A stretch of 64,000 nt of DNA. Source: SIG452 sp045638525 (GTDB lineage: Bacteria > Bacillota > Clostridia > UMGS1840). Numbering within the stretch: position 1 is the first letter of the stretch; the number at the start of each line of letters is the position of its first letter. Positions 7,947 through 16,349 of this stretch are shown here, piece by piece. Under the pieces are notes generated by a model, which saw only the letters and a list, made by a program, of their open reading frames with translations, made no database searches and was not told the origin of the DNA. The position numbers and the translations under genes were made by a program. The stretch spans positions 62,001 through 126,000 of the forward strand of contig JAZUBQ010000005.1 in assembly GCA_045638525.1 (NCBI GenBank). Direction: 5' to 3'.

Positions 7947-9824
7947 ATGTCAAAAAAACAATTTAAAGCAGAATCCAAACGTTTATTGGATTTGATGATT
8001 CATTCCATTTACACCAACAAGGAAATCTTTTTACGAGAGTTAATTTCCAACGCAAGTGACGCAATAGATAAAATTTATTACAAAACTTTGTGTGATGAAT
8101 CTCTCACCTTTGAAAAAGAGAATTATTTTATCAGAATTAGTGCAAATAAAGAAGGAAGAACCCTGCAGATTACCGATACCGGTATCGGTATGACAAAAGA
8201 GGAATTGGAAAATAATTTAGGTACCATTGCAAAGTCCGGTTCACTCGCATTTAAAACCGAAAACGAAGCTATTGACGGCGTAGACATTATCGGTCAATTC
8301 GGGGTTGGTTTTTATTCTGCATTTATGGTTGCAGACCGTGTGGTAGTCAAAACAAAAGCATTCGGCAGTGATGAAGCATACCTTTGGGAATCAACCGGTG
8401 CAGACGGATATACCGTTGATTCTTGTGACAAAGTGGATTACGGCACAGAAATTACGTTATATATCAAGGAAAATTCAGATGATTATAACTACGATGAATT
8501 TTTAGATGCATACAGTTTAGCACATCTGGTAAAAAAATATTCTGATTTCATCAAATATCCCATAAAAATGATGATGAAAAAAAGTAAATTAAAAGATGGA
8601 AGCGAATCAGAATATGAAGATATTTTAGAAGATGAAATATTAAACAGTATGGTTCCCATCTGGAGAAAAAACAAAAACGAGCTGAAACCAGATGACTACG
8701 AAAATTTCTATTTAGAGAAACATTATGGATTTGAGAAACCTCTGAAATATATTCATGCAACTGTTGACGGCGTAGCAAGTTACAACACCATTTTATACAT
8801 TCCTAAACACGCAGCATATGACTTTTACTCCAAAGAATTTGAAAAAGGCTTGGAGCTTTACTCCAACGGCGTTTTGATTATGAACAAATGTGCTGACTTA
8901 TTACCCGACTATTTCAGCTTTGTCCAAGGGTTGGTTGACTCTCCCGACTTATCATTAAATATTTCCAGAGAGATGTTACAGCAAGATCGTCAGCTTCAGT
9001 TTATTGCCAAAAAAATTCGTGATAAAATCAAATCTGAATTATTAAATCTCTTAAAAAACGACAGAGAAACCTATATTGAATTTTTCAATCAATTCGGTAA
9101 AACCTTAAAATATGGAATTTATAGTGACTACGGTGCACATAAAGACATTTTAAAGGATTTGGTAATGTTCTATTCCTCCAAAGAAGAAAAACTCATCACC
9201 TTAGAAGAATATGTTTCAAAAATGGCTGACGACCAAAAATATATCTATTATGTGTGTGGTGAGAGCATCGACAGGGTATCCAAACTTCCGCAAACGGAAC
9301 TGGTTGCAGAGAGAGGCTATGAAATTCTGTATTGTACAGACGAGGTTGACGAATTCGCCCTGCAGGTTCTTATGAATTATCAGGATAAAGAATTCAGATC
9401 TGTGTCTTCCGGGGATTTAGGACTGGATGAACAGCAAATCTCTGAAAATGACGAAGAAAATGAGAAACATCAGAAACTGTTTGGTAAAATGCAGGAATTG
9501 CTTGGAAACAATATCAAAGAAGTGAAAGCATCCAAACGTCTGAAATCGCATCCCGTTTGTTTATCATCCGATGGCGGTCTTTCCATTGAAATGGAAAAAA
9601 TTCTTCGTCAGATGCCAAACGGAGAAGGCATGAAAGCAAATAAGATTTTAGAAATCAATGTTAAGCATGAGATTTTTGAGGCTTTAAACAATGCATTCTG
9701 TCAAGATGAAGAAAAATTCAAATCCTATACTCACCTTTTATATCAGCAAGCATTATTGATTGAAGGATTACCCATTGAAGATCCGGTTGCCTTTACCAAT
9801 GAAATTTGTAAATTGATGAAATAG
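7947..9824 (+). CDS. htpG: Hsp90-family chaperone HtpG
   Basis: A 625-residue bacterial Hsp90, a cytoplasmic ATP-dependent chaperone dimer. The N-terminal GHKL ATPase motifs are intact: NASDAIDK (ATP/Mg region), DTGIGM, and the lid glycines GQFGVGFYSAF. The middle domain shows the conserved NISREMLQQ with its catalytic arginine, and the C-terminal dimerisation domain is full length. The start at 7947 fits MSKKQFKAESKRLL, a common HtpG beginning. It is a single-gene unit with a consensus promoter and a perfect CIRCE site upstream and a strong terminator downstream, so it should be part of the HrcA regulon. Confidence 0.98.
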   Translation: MSKKQFKAESKRLLDLMIHSIYTNKEIFLRELISNASDAIDKIYYKTLCDESLTFEKENYFIRISANKEGRTLQITDTGIGMTKEELENNLGTIAKSGSLAFKTENEAIDGVDIIGQFGVGFYSAFMVADRVVVKTKAFGSDEAYLWESTGADGYTVDSCDKVDYGTEITLYIKENSDDYNYDEFLDAYSLAHLVKKYSDFIKYPIKMMMKKSKLKDGSESEYEDILEDEILNSMVPIWRKNKNELKPDDYENFYLEKHYGFEKPLKYIHATVDGVASYNTILYIPKHAAYDFYSKEFEKGLELYSNGVLIMNKCADLLPDYFSFVQGLVDSPDLSLNISREMLQQDRQLQFIAKKIRDKIKSELLNLLKNDRETYIEFFNQFGKTLKYGIYSDYGAHKDILKDLVMFYSSKEEKLITLEEYVSKMADDQKYIYYVCGESIDRVSKLPQTELVAERGYEILYCTDEVDEFALQVLMNYQDKEFRSVSSGDLGLDEQQISENDEENEKHQKLFGKMQELLGNNIKEVKASKRLKSHPVCLSSDGGLSIEMEKILRQMPNGEGMKANKILEINVKHEIFEALNNAFCQDEEKFKSYTHLLYQQALLIEGLPIEDPVAFTNEICKLMK

Positions 9825-9827
9825 AAA

Positions 9828-9866
9828 AAATATGCACTCCACTTAGTTGGAGTGCATATTTTTATA
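9828..9866 (+). terminator. Terminator of htpG
   Basis: AAATATGCACTCCA (9828-9841) pairs perfectly with TGGAGTGCATATTT (9848-9861) around a 6-base loop, with T residues following. It starts just after the htpG stop codon. Confidence 0.9.
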
Positions 9867-9899
9867 AAAAAAAGCAACAATAATAAAAGGTGATAAACA

Positions 9900-10736
9900 A
9901 TGCAATATTTAAAAAAATATGCTATCATTACAATGGGGTCCCTACTATTCGCCTTATCTATCAATCTATTCACATTACCTTCAAAGATTGTTTCCGGCGG
10001 AATTAGCGGAATTGCTACAATTATGTTTCATATATCAGGAATTTCAACCGGAATTACGGTGGGAATTTTAAATATTATCATTCTTTTTTTTGCTTTAAAA
10101 TCACTTGGAAAAACCTTTGTATTGGATTCTTTGGCAGCCATTATTATCATCCCTCTGTTTTTAAAATTAACCGAAAATTTGCCTCCGATTACGAATAATA
10201 TCTTATTAGCTTCGGTCTTTGGAGGCGCATTGTTAGGTGTGGGAATCGGTCTTGCATTTTCCCAAGGCGGAACAACGGGCGGAACCGATATTGTTTCCAG
10301 AATTTCGCAAAAAAGATACCCTCATCTTTCCATTGGGATTTTAATGACGTGCACAGATTTAACTGTTATTTTCGCATCAATGATTGCTTTTGGTAATATT
10401 GATCTGGCACTGTACGGAATACTTTCTTTAATCGTGTCCACAGCGGTAATTGATACAATGTTAAAACAACTGAACAGTGCAAAACTTGTGTTGGTAATCA
10501 CCGACTCGGGCAAAGAAATCAGAGATGGTATTTTATCTGAAATAAATCGTGGAGTTACCACAGTTGAGGCTACCGGCGGGTTTTCCGAAAATCCAAAAAA
10601 GCTTCTTCTTTGTGTCAGTAAATCTCAACAAACGGAAAAACTGAAAAATATCATCAGAAATATTGATCCAAAAGCTTTTGTAATTGTAAATGAATCAAAA
10701 GAAATTTTGGGTAATGGCTTTCAATATTATCGTTAA
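9900..10736 (+). CDS. YitT-family membrane protein with DUF2179 domain
   Basis: A 278-residue integral membrane protein of the YitT/DUF161 family, whose function is not firmly known. It has about five hydrophobic segments in the first 190 residues, including the glycine-rich GGISGIATI and FSQGGTTGGTDIVS motifs that mark the family. A soluble C-terminal DUF2179-type domain follows (GVTTVEATGGFSENPKKLLLC). The start is ATG 9900 behind AAAGGTGAT. It is transcribed towards the next gene; the two stop codons overlap (TTAA at 10733-10736), so no intergenic terminator separates the convergent genes. Confidence 0.9.
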   Translation: MQYLKKYAIITMGSLLFALSINLFTLPSKIVSGGISGIATIMFHISGISTGITVGILNIIILFFALKSLGKTFVLDSLAAIIIIPLFLKLTENLPPITNNILLASVFGGALLGVGIGLAFSQGGTTGGTDIVSRISQKRYPHLSIGILMTCTDLTVIFASMIAFGNIDLALYGILSLIVSTAVIDTMLKQLNSAKLVLVITDSGKEIRDGILSEINRGVTTVEATGGFSENPKKLLLCVSKSQQTEKLKNIIRNIDPKAFVIVNESKEILGNGFQYYR

Positions 10737-11272
10737 AATGCAGGATTAGAAACGTGAGTTTCGTATAGGTCGATTAAATCATTCCAAAAATCTTTATCGA
10801 TATTTCCGTGTTCTTCTTTACCTAAAATTTTCTGAACAGATTGAACGGATTGGACTGATTTTCCATCATGAATCCCTGTGATTTCCAAATCTGATATACT
10901 CACAAGTTCCTGAGATAAATTTTTTAAAAGAGCTTGAATCACTGTAAGTTCCCTTCTTTCCTCTCCCGGGAAAATTACTGCGAAATCATCCGGTAATATG
11001 CGAATACATCGAGGTGGTTGTCGTTGTTCTGAAAGCCGAACATACTCTTTCAGTAATGTATCCCAAGTCAATTTATCTGTCACACCGGTCACGGGTAAAT
11101 TGCTGAATTGCTGAAACCAACGAACCGATGCTTCTGTTTCTGTTCCGTAGATACCATCCGGTATTACGTTCGGCATTTCTTCGTATACACTCCCCACCTC
11201 TCTGAGCATTGTTTGTACACTGCGAATCGGTTGCCCTAAAAACGGAGAAAAATCGTTTACAGACGTTTGCAT
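10733..11272 (-). CDS. Small protein with two peptidoglycan-binding-like domains
   Basis: This 179-residue protein has two PG_binding_1-type three-helix modules. The first, at about residues 14-75, has the standard DGIYGTETEASVRWFQQF pattern. The second, about residues 105-170, is more divergent. There is no signal peptide or catalytic domain. It ends a four-gene minus-strand operon with the SleC-like protein 13 bases upstream and has an AAGGAG ribosome binding site. By analogy it may act in the spore, where such proteins are made in the cytoplasm of the mother cell or forespore without a signal peptide. That role is inferred from context. Confidence 0.8.
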   Translation of the reverse strand: MQTSVNDFSPFLGQPIRSVQTMLREVGSVYEEMPNVIPDGIYGTETEASVRWFQQFSNLPVTGVTDKLTWDTLLKEYVRLSEQRQPPRCIRILPDDFAVIFPGEERRELTVIQALLKNLSQELVSISDLEITGIHDGKSVQSVQSVQKILGKEEHGNIDKDFWNDLIDLYETHVSNPAF

Positions 11273-11285
11273 AAGCTACTCCTTT

Positions 11286-12713
11286 CTATGTGGGGTCTTT
11301 GTCGTTTAATTTCAGTTGTTTACCCGGATATTGTGTAGGGCGAGAAGTAACGGCAGAGATTTCTGTACGGTAAGTATTGGCAATTAAATTCCAGGTTTTC
11401 ATATCAACCCGACCGGTGGTCGGAAGATCAAACAACCGTTGAAATGAAATGACTGCTTGACGGGTTTGAGGTCCAAAACTACCCGTGGGATTCACCGAAT
11501 TTATTTCAGGATAAGAAAGTGAAATCACATTCAGATATTGTTGTAAATTAAGAACTGCATCTCCGGTAGATCCAAATTCTAAAACTGTTCCTCCATAAGG
11601 CGCAGTTTTAACCCCAAATATTTCTTCATCTAAAAAAACAGTATCAACTGTGCCTTTAAAAACATCGTAAATTTTATCCCAAGTTTTAGCTCCCACAATT
11701 CCATCTGTTAATAATCCATATTGTTTTTGAAAAGCAATCACCGCATTTTTTGTTTCCGGTCCAAACACACCATCAATTTCAACGAATGACAGATTCGAAT
11801 CAAAACTTGCCAAAACAGATAAAAAATATTGAAGGATTGTCACTTTTTCTCCAACATCACCTTCTGATATCGCATCAGGGTATTGGAGATTTAAGCCAAA
11901 TAAGCGTTGTCCTTCGGAATCCAATTCGTTTAGCCGCAAAATTCCCGTATATAAATAAATTAACTGATACCAAGTGGATTTTCCCACGATGCCATCCGGC
12001 GTTAAGTTGAATATTTGTTGAAACGTCCGAACAGCTTCCTCCGTATTGTCTCCAAATACTCCGTCCACAGGATTGACTTTTGGAATTAGCGGATAATTTT
12101 GAGAAATCAAATTCAATTCTCTTTGTATTACTTTAACATAGGCGCCAACATCCCCCTTTCTTATCGGAACTCCCGGGTAGGATTCCTGAAACTCACGAAC
12201 AAGGGCATCGTTTACCAACTCAATATTATATCCATAGTAGTTATAAAGGATATCCAAGGTAGAATATCCCTGCTGAGCCAGGTTTTCACTCCCCCATTGA
12301 GATAATCCTTCGCAGGTTACAGTTGTACCATTGCAGTATTTTGCAGCCAATGGTTCCAAAACACCTTTTTCCCGGATATAATCATTAAAAATTCCGTTCA
12401 CAATTCGATCAATATTGTCAAAAATATTTCTTCCTTGTATAAATTTCTGATCAATGGCTGTGGAGTTGGTAATATCAAAATTATACCCTCTGCTGCGATA
12501 AAATTCAGTATATACCCGATTAAGCGCAAAAGAAATCTGAGCATAAATATTAGCTCTGATAGCAGATTCATCCCAGGTGGGATATACTTCTGACGATGCA
12601 ACGTTTTTTATATATTCGGGGAACGTAACCGTAACATTTTCAGCATTGGAATCCGGTGGTCCCAAATGAACTGTAATATACTGCGGAACATAAGGTACAA
12701 TCGTAATCGGCAT
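11286..12713 (-). CDS. SleC-like spore cortex-lytic protein with three peptidoglycan-binding repeats
   Basis: A 475-residue protein. I start it at ATG 12713, which has AAAGGAG 8 bases upstream; the frame is open further but overlaps the previous gene. Residues 1-165 resemble the region found in SleC-type cortex-lytic proteins (TVHLGPPDSNAENVTVTFP, KYCNGTTVTCEGLSQWGSE; the latter resembles SpoIID/LytB). Three PG_binding_1 modules follow at about 175-255, 270-350 and 365-445, each with a DG-x-FG-x-T pattern. A signal peptide is absent, as is common for spore proteins. Activity is uncertain, because the lytic transglycosylase residues cannot be confirmed by eye. The short Ig-like gene just upstream looks like the missing N-terminal part of longer homologues. 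Confidence 0.8.
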   Translation of the reverse strand: MPITIVPYVPQYITVHLGPPDSNAENVTVTFPEYIKNVASSEVYPTWDESAIRANIYAQISFALNRVYTEFYRSRGYNFDITNSTAIDQKFIQGRNIFDNIDRIVNGIFNDYIREKGVLEPLAAKYCNGTTVTCEGLSQWGSENLAQQGYSTLDILYNYYGYNIELVNDALVREFQESYPGVPIRKGDVGAYVKVIQRELNLISQNYPLIPKVNPVDGVFGDNTEEAVRTFQQIFNLTPDGIVGKSTWYQLIYLYTGILRLNELDSEGQRLFGLNLQYPDAISEGDVGEKVTILQYFLSVLASFDSNLSFVEIDGVFGPETKNAVIAFQKQYGLLTDGIVGAKTWDKIYDVFKGTVDTVFLDEEIFGVKTAPYGGTVLEFGSTGDAVLNLQQYLNVISLSYPEINSVNPTGSFGPQTRQAVISFQRLFDLPTTGRVDMKTWNLIANTYRTEISAVTSRPTQYPGKQLKLNDKDPT

Positions 12714-12729
12714 AATAAAATCTCCTTTC

Positions 12730-13125
12730 CTATAACGGTTGTGGCGTAATGGGATAGGTTGCTGTCCGTTCATCGGAACCAGCATACTCCGCAAGAGGAA
12801 TCAAATCAACATTCTGGATTGATTTTCTGCCGGAGAACACCTGAACGTCCTCAATTAAAATACTTTGATACATCGGATGAACAATCTGAACATCCAAGGT
12901 AGCAAACGGAATGTCTGCCACATTACCACCGTCCTGAGGATTCAACGATAATTCCACATCAGGAGTTTCAAGTTCAAATGGTTCTGAAAGTCCCTCTGCA
13001 TTGGAAGTTCGGAATCCTAACAATTCCTTGGTTTTTGGTTTAAAAATTGAGATTTTGGCATTCTTGACAGGAATCGCCATTCTCGCAGTGGTAACAAATA
13101 CCACCAAGCTACCCTTTTCATCCAT
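12730..13125 (-). CDS. Carboxypeptidase-regulatory/Ig-like domain protein (split N-terminal part of a SleC-like protein)
   Basis: A 131-residue all-beta protein. It opens with GSLVVFVTTARMAIPVKNA, followed by a TSNAEGLSEPFELETPD stretch and VQIVHPMYQSILIEDVQVF, the pattern of carboxypeptidase-regulatory-like beta-sandwich domains. In related Clostridia, as I recall, such a domain is fused in front of the SleC-like region; here a stop and a new start separate them by 16 bases. The start is either ATG 13134 or ATG 13125. I prefer 13125, with AAAGGA 8 bases upstream. It has no signal peptide and is cotranscribed with the deacetylase and the peptidoglycan-binding proteins. Confidence 0.75.
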   Translation of the reverse strand: MDEKGSLVVFVTTARMAIPVKNAKISIFKPKTKELLGFRTSNAEGLSEPFELETPDVELSLNPQDGGNVADIPFATLDVQIVHPMYQSILIEDVQVFSGRKSIQNVDLIPLAEYAGSDERTATYPITPQPL

Positions 13126-13139
13126 ACTCCTCATCCTTT

Positions 13140-14003
13140 CTATGGAAGCTCAATTTTTTTCATAAAATTTTCTGTGGTTATCCCGGACGGACGATTAAAT
13201 CGTCCCAAGCAATATAATGACGATGGGTCTTTTGAAATACGACTTACGGTCTCATAACAGGACAGAGAAGCTAAAAAGCCGCATTGTTCAATGATATCTT
13301 GTGATTCTAAACAAATGTAACCAAAGGGATAGGTAAATGTTTTAGGTGCGGGGATGCTTGAATTATTCTGCAAATTTTGTTGAAGTTTTTTCAAATCATC
13401 CGTCAAGAGTTTTTGATATTCGTATTTTTGTTCGCCTTTTTTGATAGCACAACCGTTTCTGCTGTTGCAATCGTGCATTTCATAAGTATGGTTAGCAATT
13501 TCAATTCTTCCTGATTGTTGCAATTGAGAAATATCATCCCAGGTTAAATAGGAATAGTTTGGATTGTGACTGTCTTTTTGTGAAAAAGATTCGGTGAAGC
13601 TTCCAACAACAGAAATTACGGCTTTCATATCATACTTTTCCAGAAGTGGCAAAACGTACAAAAGATTATTATAATGTCCGTCATCAAAGGTAAGCACAAT
13701 CGGTTTTTCGGGTAAAGGAGTTCCTTTATAAACATAAGAAATCAAATCAGAAACAAAGACAGTTCTATATCCGTTGTTTTTCAAATAAACAAGGTCATTT
13801 TCAAGTATTTTAGGTGATATCACATACTTCCCTGCTCTCTGTAAATCTTTTAAAACACTATGATACATCAAAATCGGAACCGGAATTGTTGATAATTCTT
13901 CTTTCACATTAGGATTTGCATAAACGCAAACTCCAACAAAAAACAGAAGTATTGCAAGTGACAAAATGATTAAGCGTTTTCCGGTGGTAATACAAAAAAA
14001 CAA
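13140..14003 (-). CDS. Membrane-anchored polysaccharide deacetylase (NodB fold)
   Basis: A 287-residue carbohydrate esterase family 4-type deacetylase, probably acting on peptidoglycan or cortex. It starts at a TTG codon (14003) behind AAGGGATG. An N-terminal membrane segment (about residues 9-28) works as signal or anchor. NodB motifs are visible: TFDDG (catalytic base and metal aspartates), the metal histidines in NHTYEMH, and a YPFG motif near the C-terminal third. It leads an operon with three spore-cortex-type proteins, and a CATAGAATA box like that of mother-cell sigma factors lies upstream. A role in cortex formation (PdaA/PdaB-like) is therefore likely but not proven. Confidence 0.87.
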   Translation of the reverse strand: MFFCITTGKRLIILSLAILLFFVGVCVYANPNVKEELSTIPVPILMYHSVLKDLQRAGKYVISPKILENDLVYLKNNGYRTVFVSDLISYVYKGTPLPEKPIVLTFDDGHYNNLLYVLPLLEKYDMKAVISVVGSFTESFSQKDSHNPNYSYLTWDDISQLQQSGRIEIANHTYEMHDCNSRNGCAIKKGEQKYEYQKLLTDDLKKLQQNLQNNSSIPAPKTFTYPFGYICLESQDIIEQCGFLASLSCYETVSRISKDPSSLYCLGRFNRPSGITTENFMKKIELP

Positions 14004-14024
14004 CGAATCACATCCCTTCAGATG

Positions 14025-14033
14025 TATTCTATG
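14025..14033 (-). promoter_or_regulatory. Possible mother-cell sigma (E/K) -10 box before the deacetylase operon
   Basis: On the minus strand CATAGAATA matches the CATANNNTA -10 pattern shared by sigma-E and sigma-K promoters and lies about 22 bases before the TTG start. The -35 region (GTTATTT at 14056-14050) is a poor match. No sigma-A promoter is seen here. Suggestive only. Confidence 0.33.
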
Positions 14034-14062
14034 CTTTTTGTAACAGCAAAAATAACAGAAAC

Positions 14063-14100
14063 AAAAAAATATCTGTGAAAATTTTCACAGATATTTTTTT
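14063..14100 (-). terminator. Terminator of the transketolase-hydGFE operon
   Basis: A perfect palindrome with arms TATCTGTGAAAA/TTTTCACAGATA, flanked by A and T tracts, begins at the hydE stop codon. The minus-strand T tract makes it a strong terminator for hydE. Confidence 0.9.
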
Positions 14101-15142
14101 ACGGAAACTTATAATCTCCACGAGATAAATCCGGAGTTAAACCAATCGCTTCTACTTGTTTTATTAATTTATAAAAACTTTCCGCGGTTTCTTCGCCTCT
14201 TGTAATCTTATTCTGATACAATGTATAGTTTTTACGATATTCTATCGGAGTTAAATTCGGCATCAAAACATTGGCACCTGAGAGTAATGCCTGTGTTCTG
14301 CCGTTTCCGGGAAGTGACGACAGTGCGGTAGTTGAAGGGATTAACGCATTTGGAAGCAACAGCCTCGTGATAGCAATCATCAAAATAGTTTTTGTTACCG
14401 AACCATCAGGAAAATCAAAAAACATCGTATTTTCGTGATGGATAAAAGGTCCAATCCCCACCATCTGAGGAGCTAACTCTTTTAAAAATAATAAATCATT
14501 TACTAAATTTTCATTCGACTGATACGGAGAACCCACCATAAATCCTGCGCCTGTTTGAAAGCCGATTTTTTTAAGATTCCAAAGGCAAGAGATACGATTA
14601 TTAAGTGATAAAGCAGACGGATGCAACTTACGGTAATGTTCTTCGGTGGCTGTTTCGTGCCGAAGCAAATAACGATCAACTCCCGCAGTTTTCAAACGAA
14701 GATAGCTATTATACGAACGTTCTCCAACAGATAGCGTAACCGCTTTTTCGGGGTATTTCTGTTTAATTTTAGTTACAATTTCCACAAGTATATCATCTGT
14801 GTAAAACGAGTCTTCTCCACCTTGCAACACATAAGTCTGTATCCCTAAATCATCTCCGATACGACATACATCTAAAATATCTTCTATAGTCATCCGATAG
14901 CGTGTTACCTTACGGTTAGAACAACGAATTCCGCAATAATAGCAATCGTTTTTACAATAATTGGTAAACTCTATCAAACCGCGAAAAAATACAGAGTCGC
15001 CGTAAACTTGCTGTTTCTTTTCATTTGCTTTTTTACATAAATATGAAAAATCATCGTCATCAGAAATTTCAATCAAAGTAAGTAACTCATCTTTTGAAAG
15101 AATTTCCTCTGTATAGAGTTTATCAATTAGCTGCTTATTCAT
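14099..15142 (-). CDS. hydE: [FeFe]-hydrogenase maturation radical SAM protein HydE
   Basis: HydE is a radical S-adenosylmethionine enzyme that helps build the diiron subcluster of the [FeFe]-hydrogenase H-cluster. The 347-residue product starts at ATG 15142, whose A is also the last base of the hydF stop codon (TGATG); a longer frame would overlap hydF and is rejected. The radical SAM cysteines are C63, C67 and C70 (CKNDCYYC), followed by the YVLQGGED stretch typical of the HydE/BioB fold. The BATS-like C-terminal half is full length. It ends the operon hydG-hydF-hydE. The hydrogenase itself is not in the window. Confidence 0.96.
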   Translation of the reverse strand: MNKQLIDKLYTEEILSKDELLTLIEISDDDDFSYLCKKANEKKQQVYGDSVFFRGLIEFTNYCKNDCYYCGIRCSNRKVTRYRMTIEDILDVCRIGDDLGIQTYVLQGGEDSFYTDDILVEIVTKIKQKYPEKAVTLSVGERSYNSYLRLKTAGVDRYLLRHETATEEHYRKLHPSALSLNNRISCLWNLKKIGFQTGAGFMVGSPYQSNENLVNDLLFLKELAPQMVGIGPFIHHENTMFFDFPDGSVTKTILMIAITRLLLPNALIPSTTALSSLPGNGRTQALLSGANVLMPNLTPIEYRKNYTLYQNKITRGEETAESFYKLIKQVEAIGLTPDLSRGDYKFP

Positions 15143-16332
15143 CACAAAAACACCTCGCTGCAACGTTCCAAAATCCCACTCAAATATGCCAAAAGGACAC
15201 CGTAATTGGTAATTGGAAGATTTGCATTGCTGCATTTTTCCAAACGGGAGAGCATCGTTTTTTTTGTAATCATGCAACCCCCACAATGAATTGCCAAACG
15301 ATAGCCGGACAAGTCATCGGGAAAATCGTATCCGACGTAATAATCAAATTCCAAAGAAACTCCCGTTTTTTTCTGCAGAAGTTCCGGAATTTTCACTCGA
15401 CCGATATCTTCGTGGGTATGATTGTGAGTACAGGCTTCCAATATCAAAATTTTATCTCCGTCTTTTAAATCGGGAATCACATCACAAGAAGAAAGCATCG
15501 TTCTAAGTTTTCCTTTCTGATGTGCAAGAAGCATCGAAAAAGAAGTTAAGGGAATTTCGTTTGGAACAATTTCCGAAACTGATTGAAAAATCTGAGAATC
15601 CGTTACTACTAAGTCTACTTTTGGAATTTCACGAAGCGTTTTAGCAAGTGTTTCTTCTTTGGTAACACTGCATACAGCACCCAAATCCAAACAATTCCGT
15701 AAAAATGTGACCTGAGGTAGAATCAATCGTCCTTTCGGAGCTGCAGAATCAATGGGCACTACCATTATGATATGCTCACCGGAAGATACCAAGCCTTTCA
15801 GTTGGTTTTCCTCTTCGTTTTCCGATTTCATGAGTTCTGATGCTAAAAATTCTTTGAGGTTAATGATAGAATTATTGTCATTACAATTTACAAATTTTGC
15901 AGTTGGATATTTTGTTTTCAATGTTGACAATTCTTCCTCAGCCAGCAAATCAGATTTGGTAAAAACAAGTACATACGGCGTATTTTTGAAAATTTTTATT
16001 TGTTCTTCTATTTGCTTGTCGGACGAGTTTATATAATCTACAGCATAAATAATATAGTCGCATCTGTCAAGGATTTGCATTGTTTTTCGGATTCGTTTTT
16101 CTGAAAGAAGTGAAATATCTCCAAAACCTGCAGTATCGATTAAAGCAATCGGTCCAAAAGGAATCAATTCCATTCCTTTTATAATCGGGTCTGTTGTTGT
16201 GCCTTCCTGCTCTGAAACAATGGCAAGTTCCTGACCAATCAGCCGATTAAACAATATAGATTTTCCTGCATTTGTGTTACCGAATATCCCAATATGTTTC
16301 CGATCTGCCAATGCTGTTTTTGTTTTTTCCAT
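15142..16332 (-). CDS. hydF: [FeFe]-hydrogenase H-cluster maturation GTPase HydF
   Basis: HydF is the GTPase scaffold on which the diiron subcluster is assembled before transfer to the hydrogenase. The 396-residue protein has a P-loop GNTNAGKS (residues 18-25), the switch II DTAG motif and a TKSD base-recognition motif. The C-terminal cluster-binding domain shows EACTHNH and HCGGC, the Cys and His ligands of its [4Fe-4S] cluster. It starts 17 bases after hydG with a GAGGTG ribosome binding site and overlaps hydE by one base. All expected motifs are intact. Confidence 0.97.
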   Translation of the reverse strand: MEKTKTALADRKHIGIFGNTNAGKSILFNRLIGQELAIVSEQEGTTTDPIIKGMELIPFGPIALIDTAGFGDISLLSEKRIRKTMQILDRCDYIIYAVDYINSSDKQIEEQIKIFKNTPYVLVFTKSDLLAEEELSTLKTKYPTAKFVNCNDNNSIINLKEFLASELMKSENEEENQLKGLVSSGEHIIMVVPIDSAAPKGRLILPQVTFLRNCLDLGAVCSVTKEETLAKTLREIPKVDLVVTDSQIFQSVSEIVPNEIPLTSFSMLLAHQKGKLRTMLSSCDVIPDLKDGDKILILEACTHNHTHEDIGRVKIPELLQKKTGVSLEFDYYVGYDFPDDLSGYRLAIHCGGCMITKKTMLSRLEKCSNANLPITNYGVLLAYLSGILERCSEVFL

Positions 16333-16349
16333 CTGTAAGCACCTCTTTG

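Noticed and set aside
14099..15142. Biotin synthase
   Set aside because: The radical SAM spacing and the position next to hydF and hydG fit HydE; no biotin genes are near.
15143..15286. N-terminal extension of HydE
   Set aside because: The frame is open further upstream, but that part overlaps hydF and lacks a ribosome binding site; ATG 15142 overlaps the hydF stop by one base.
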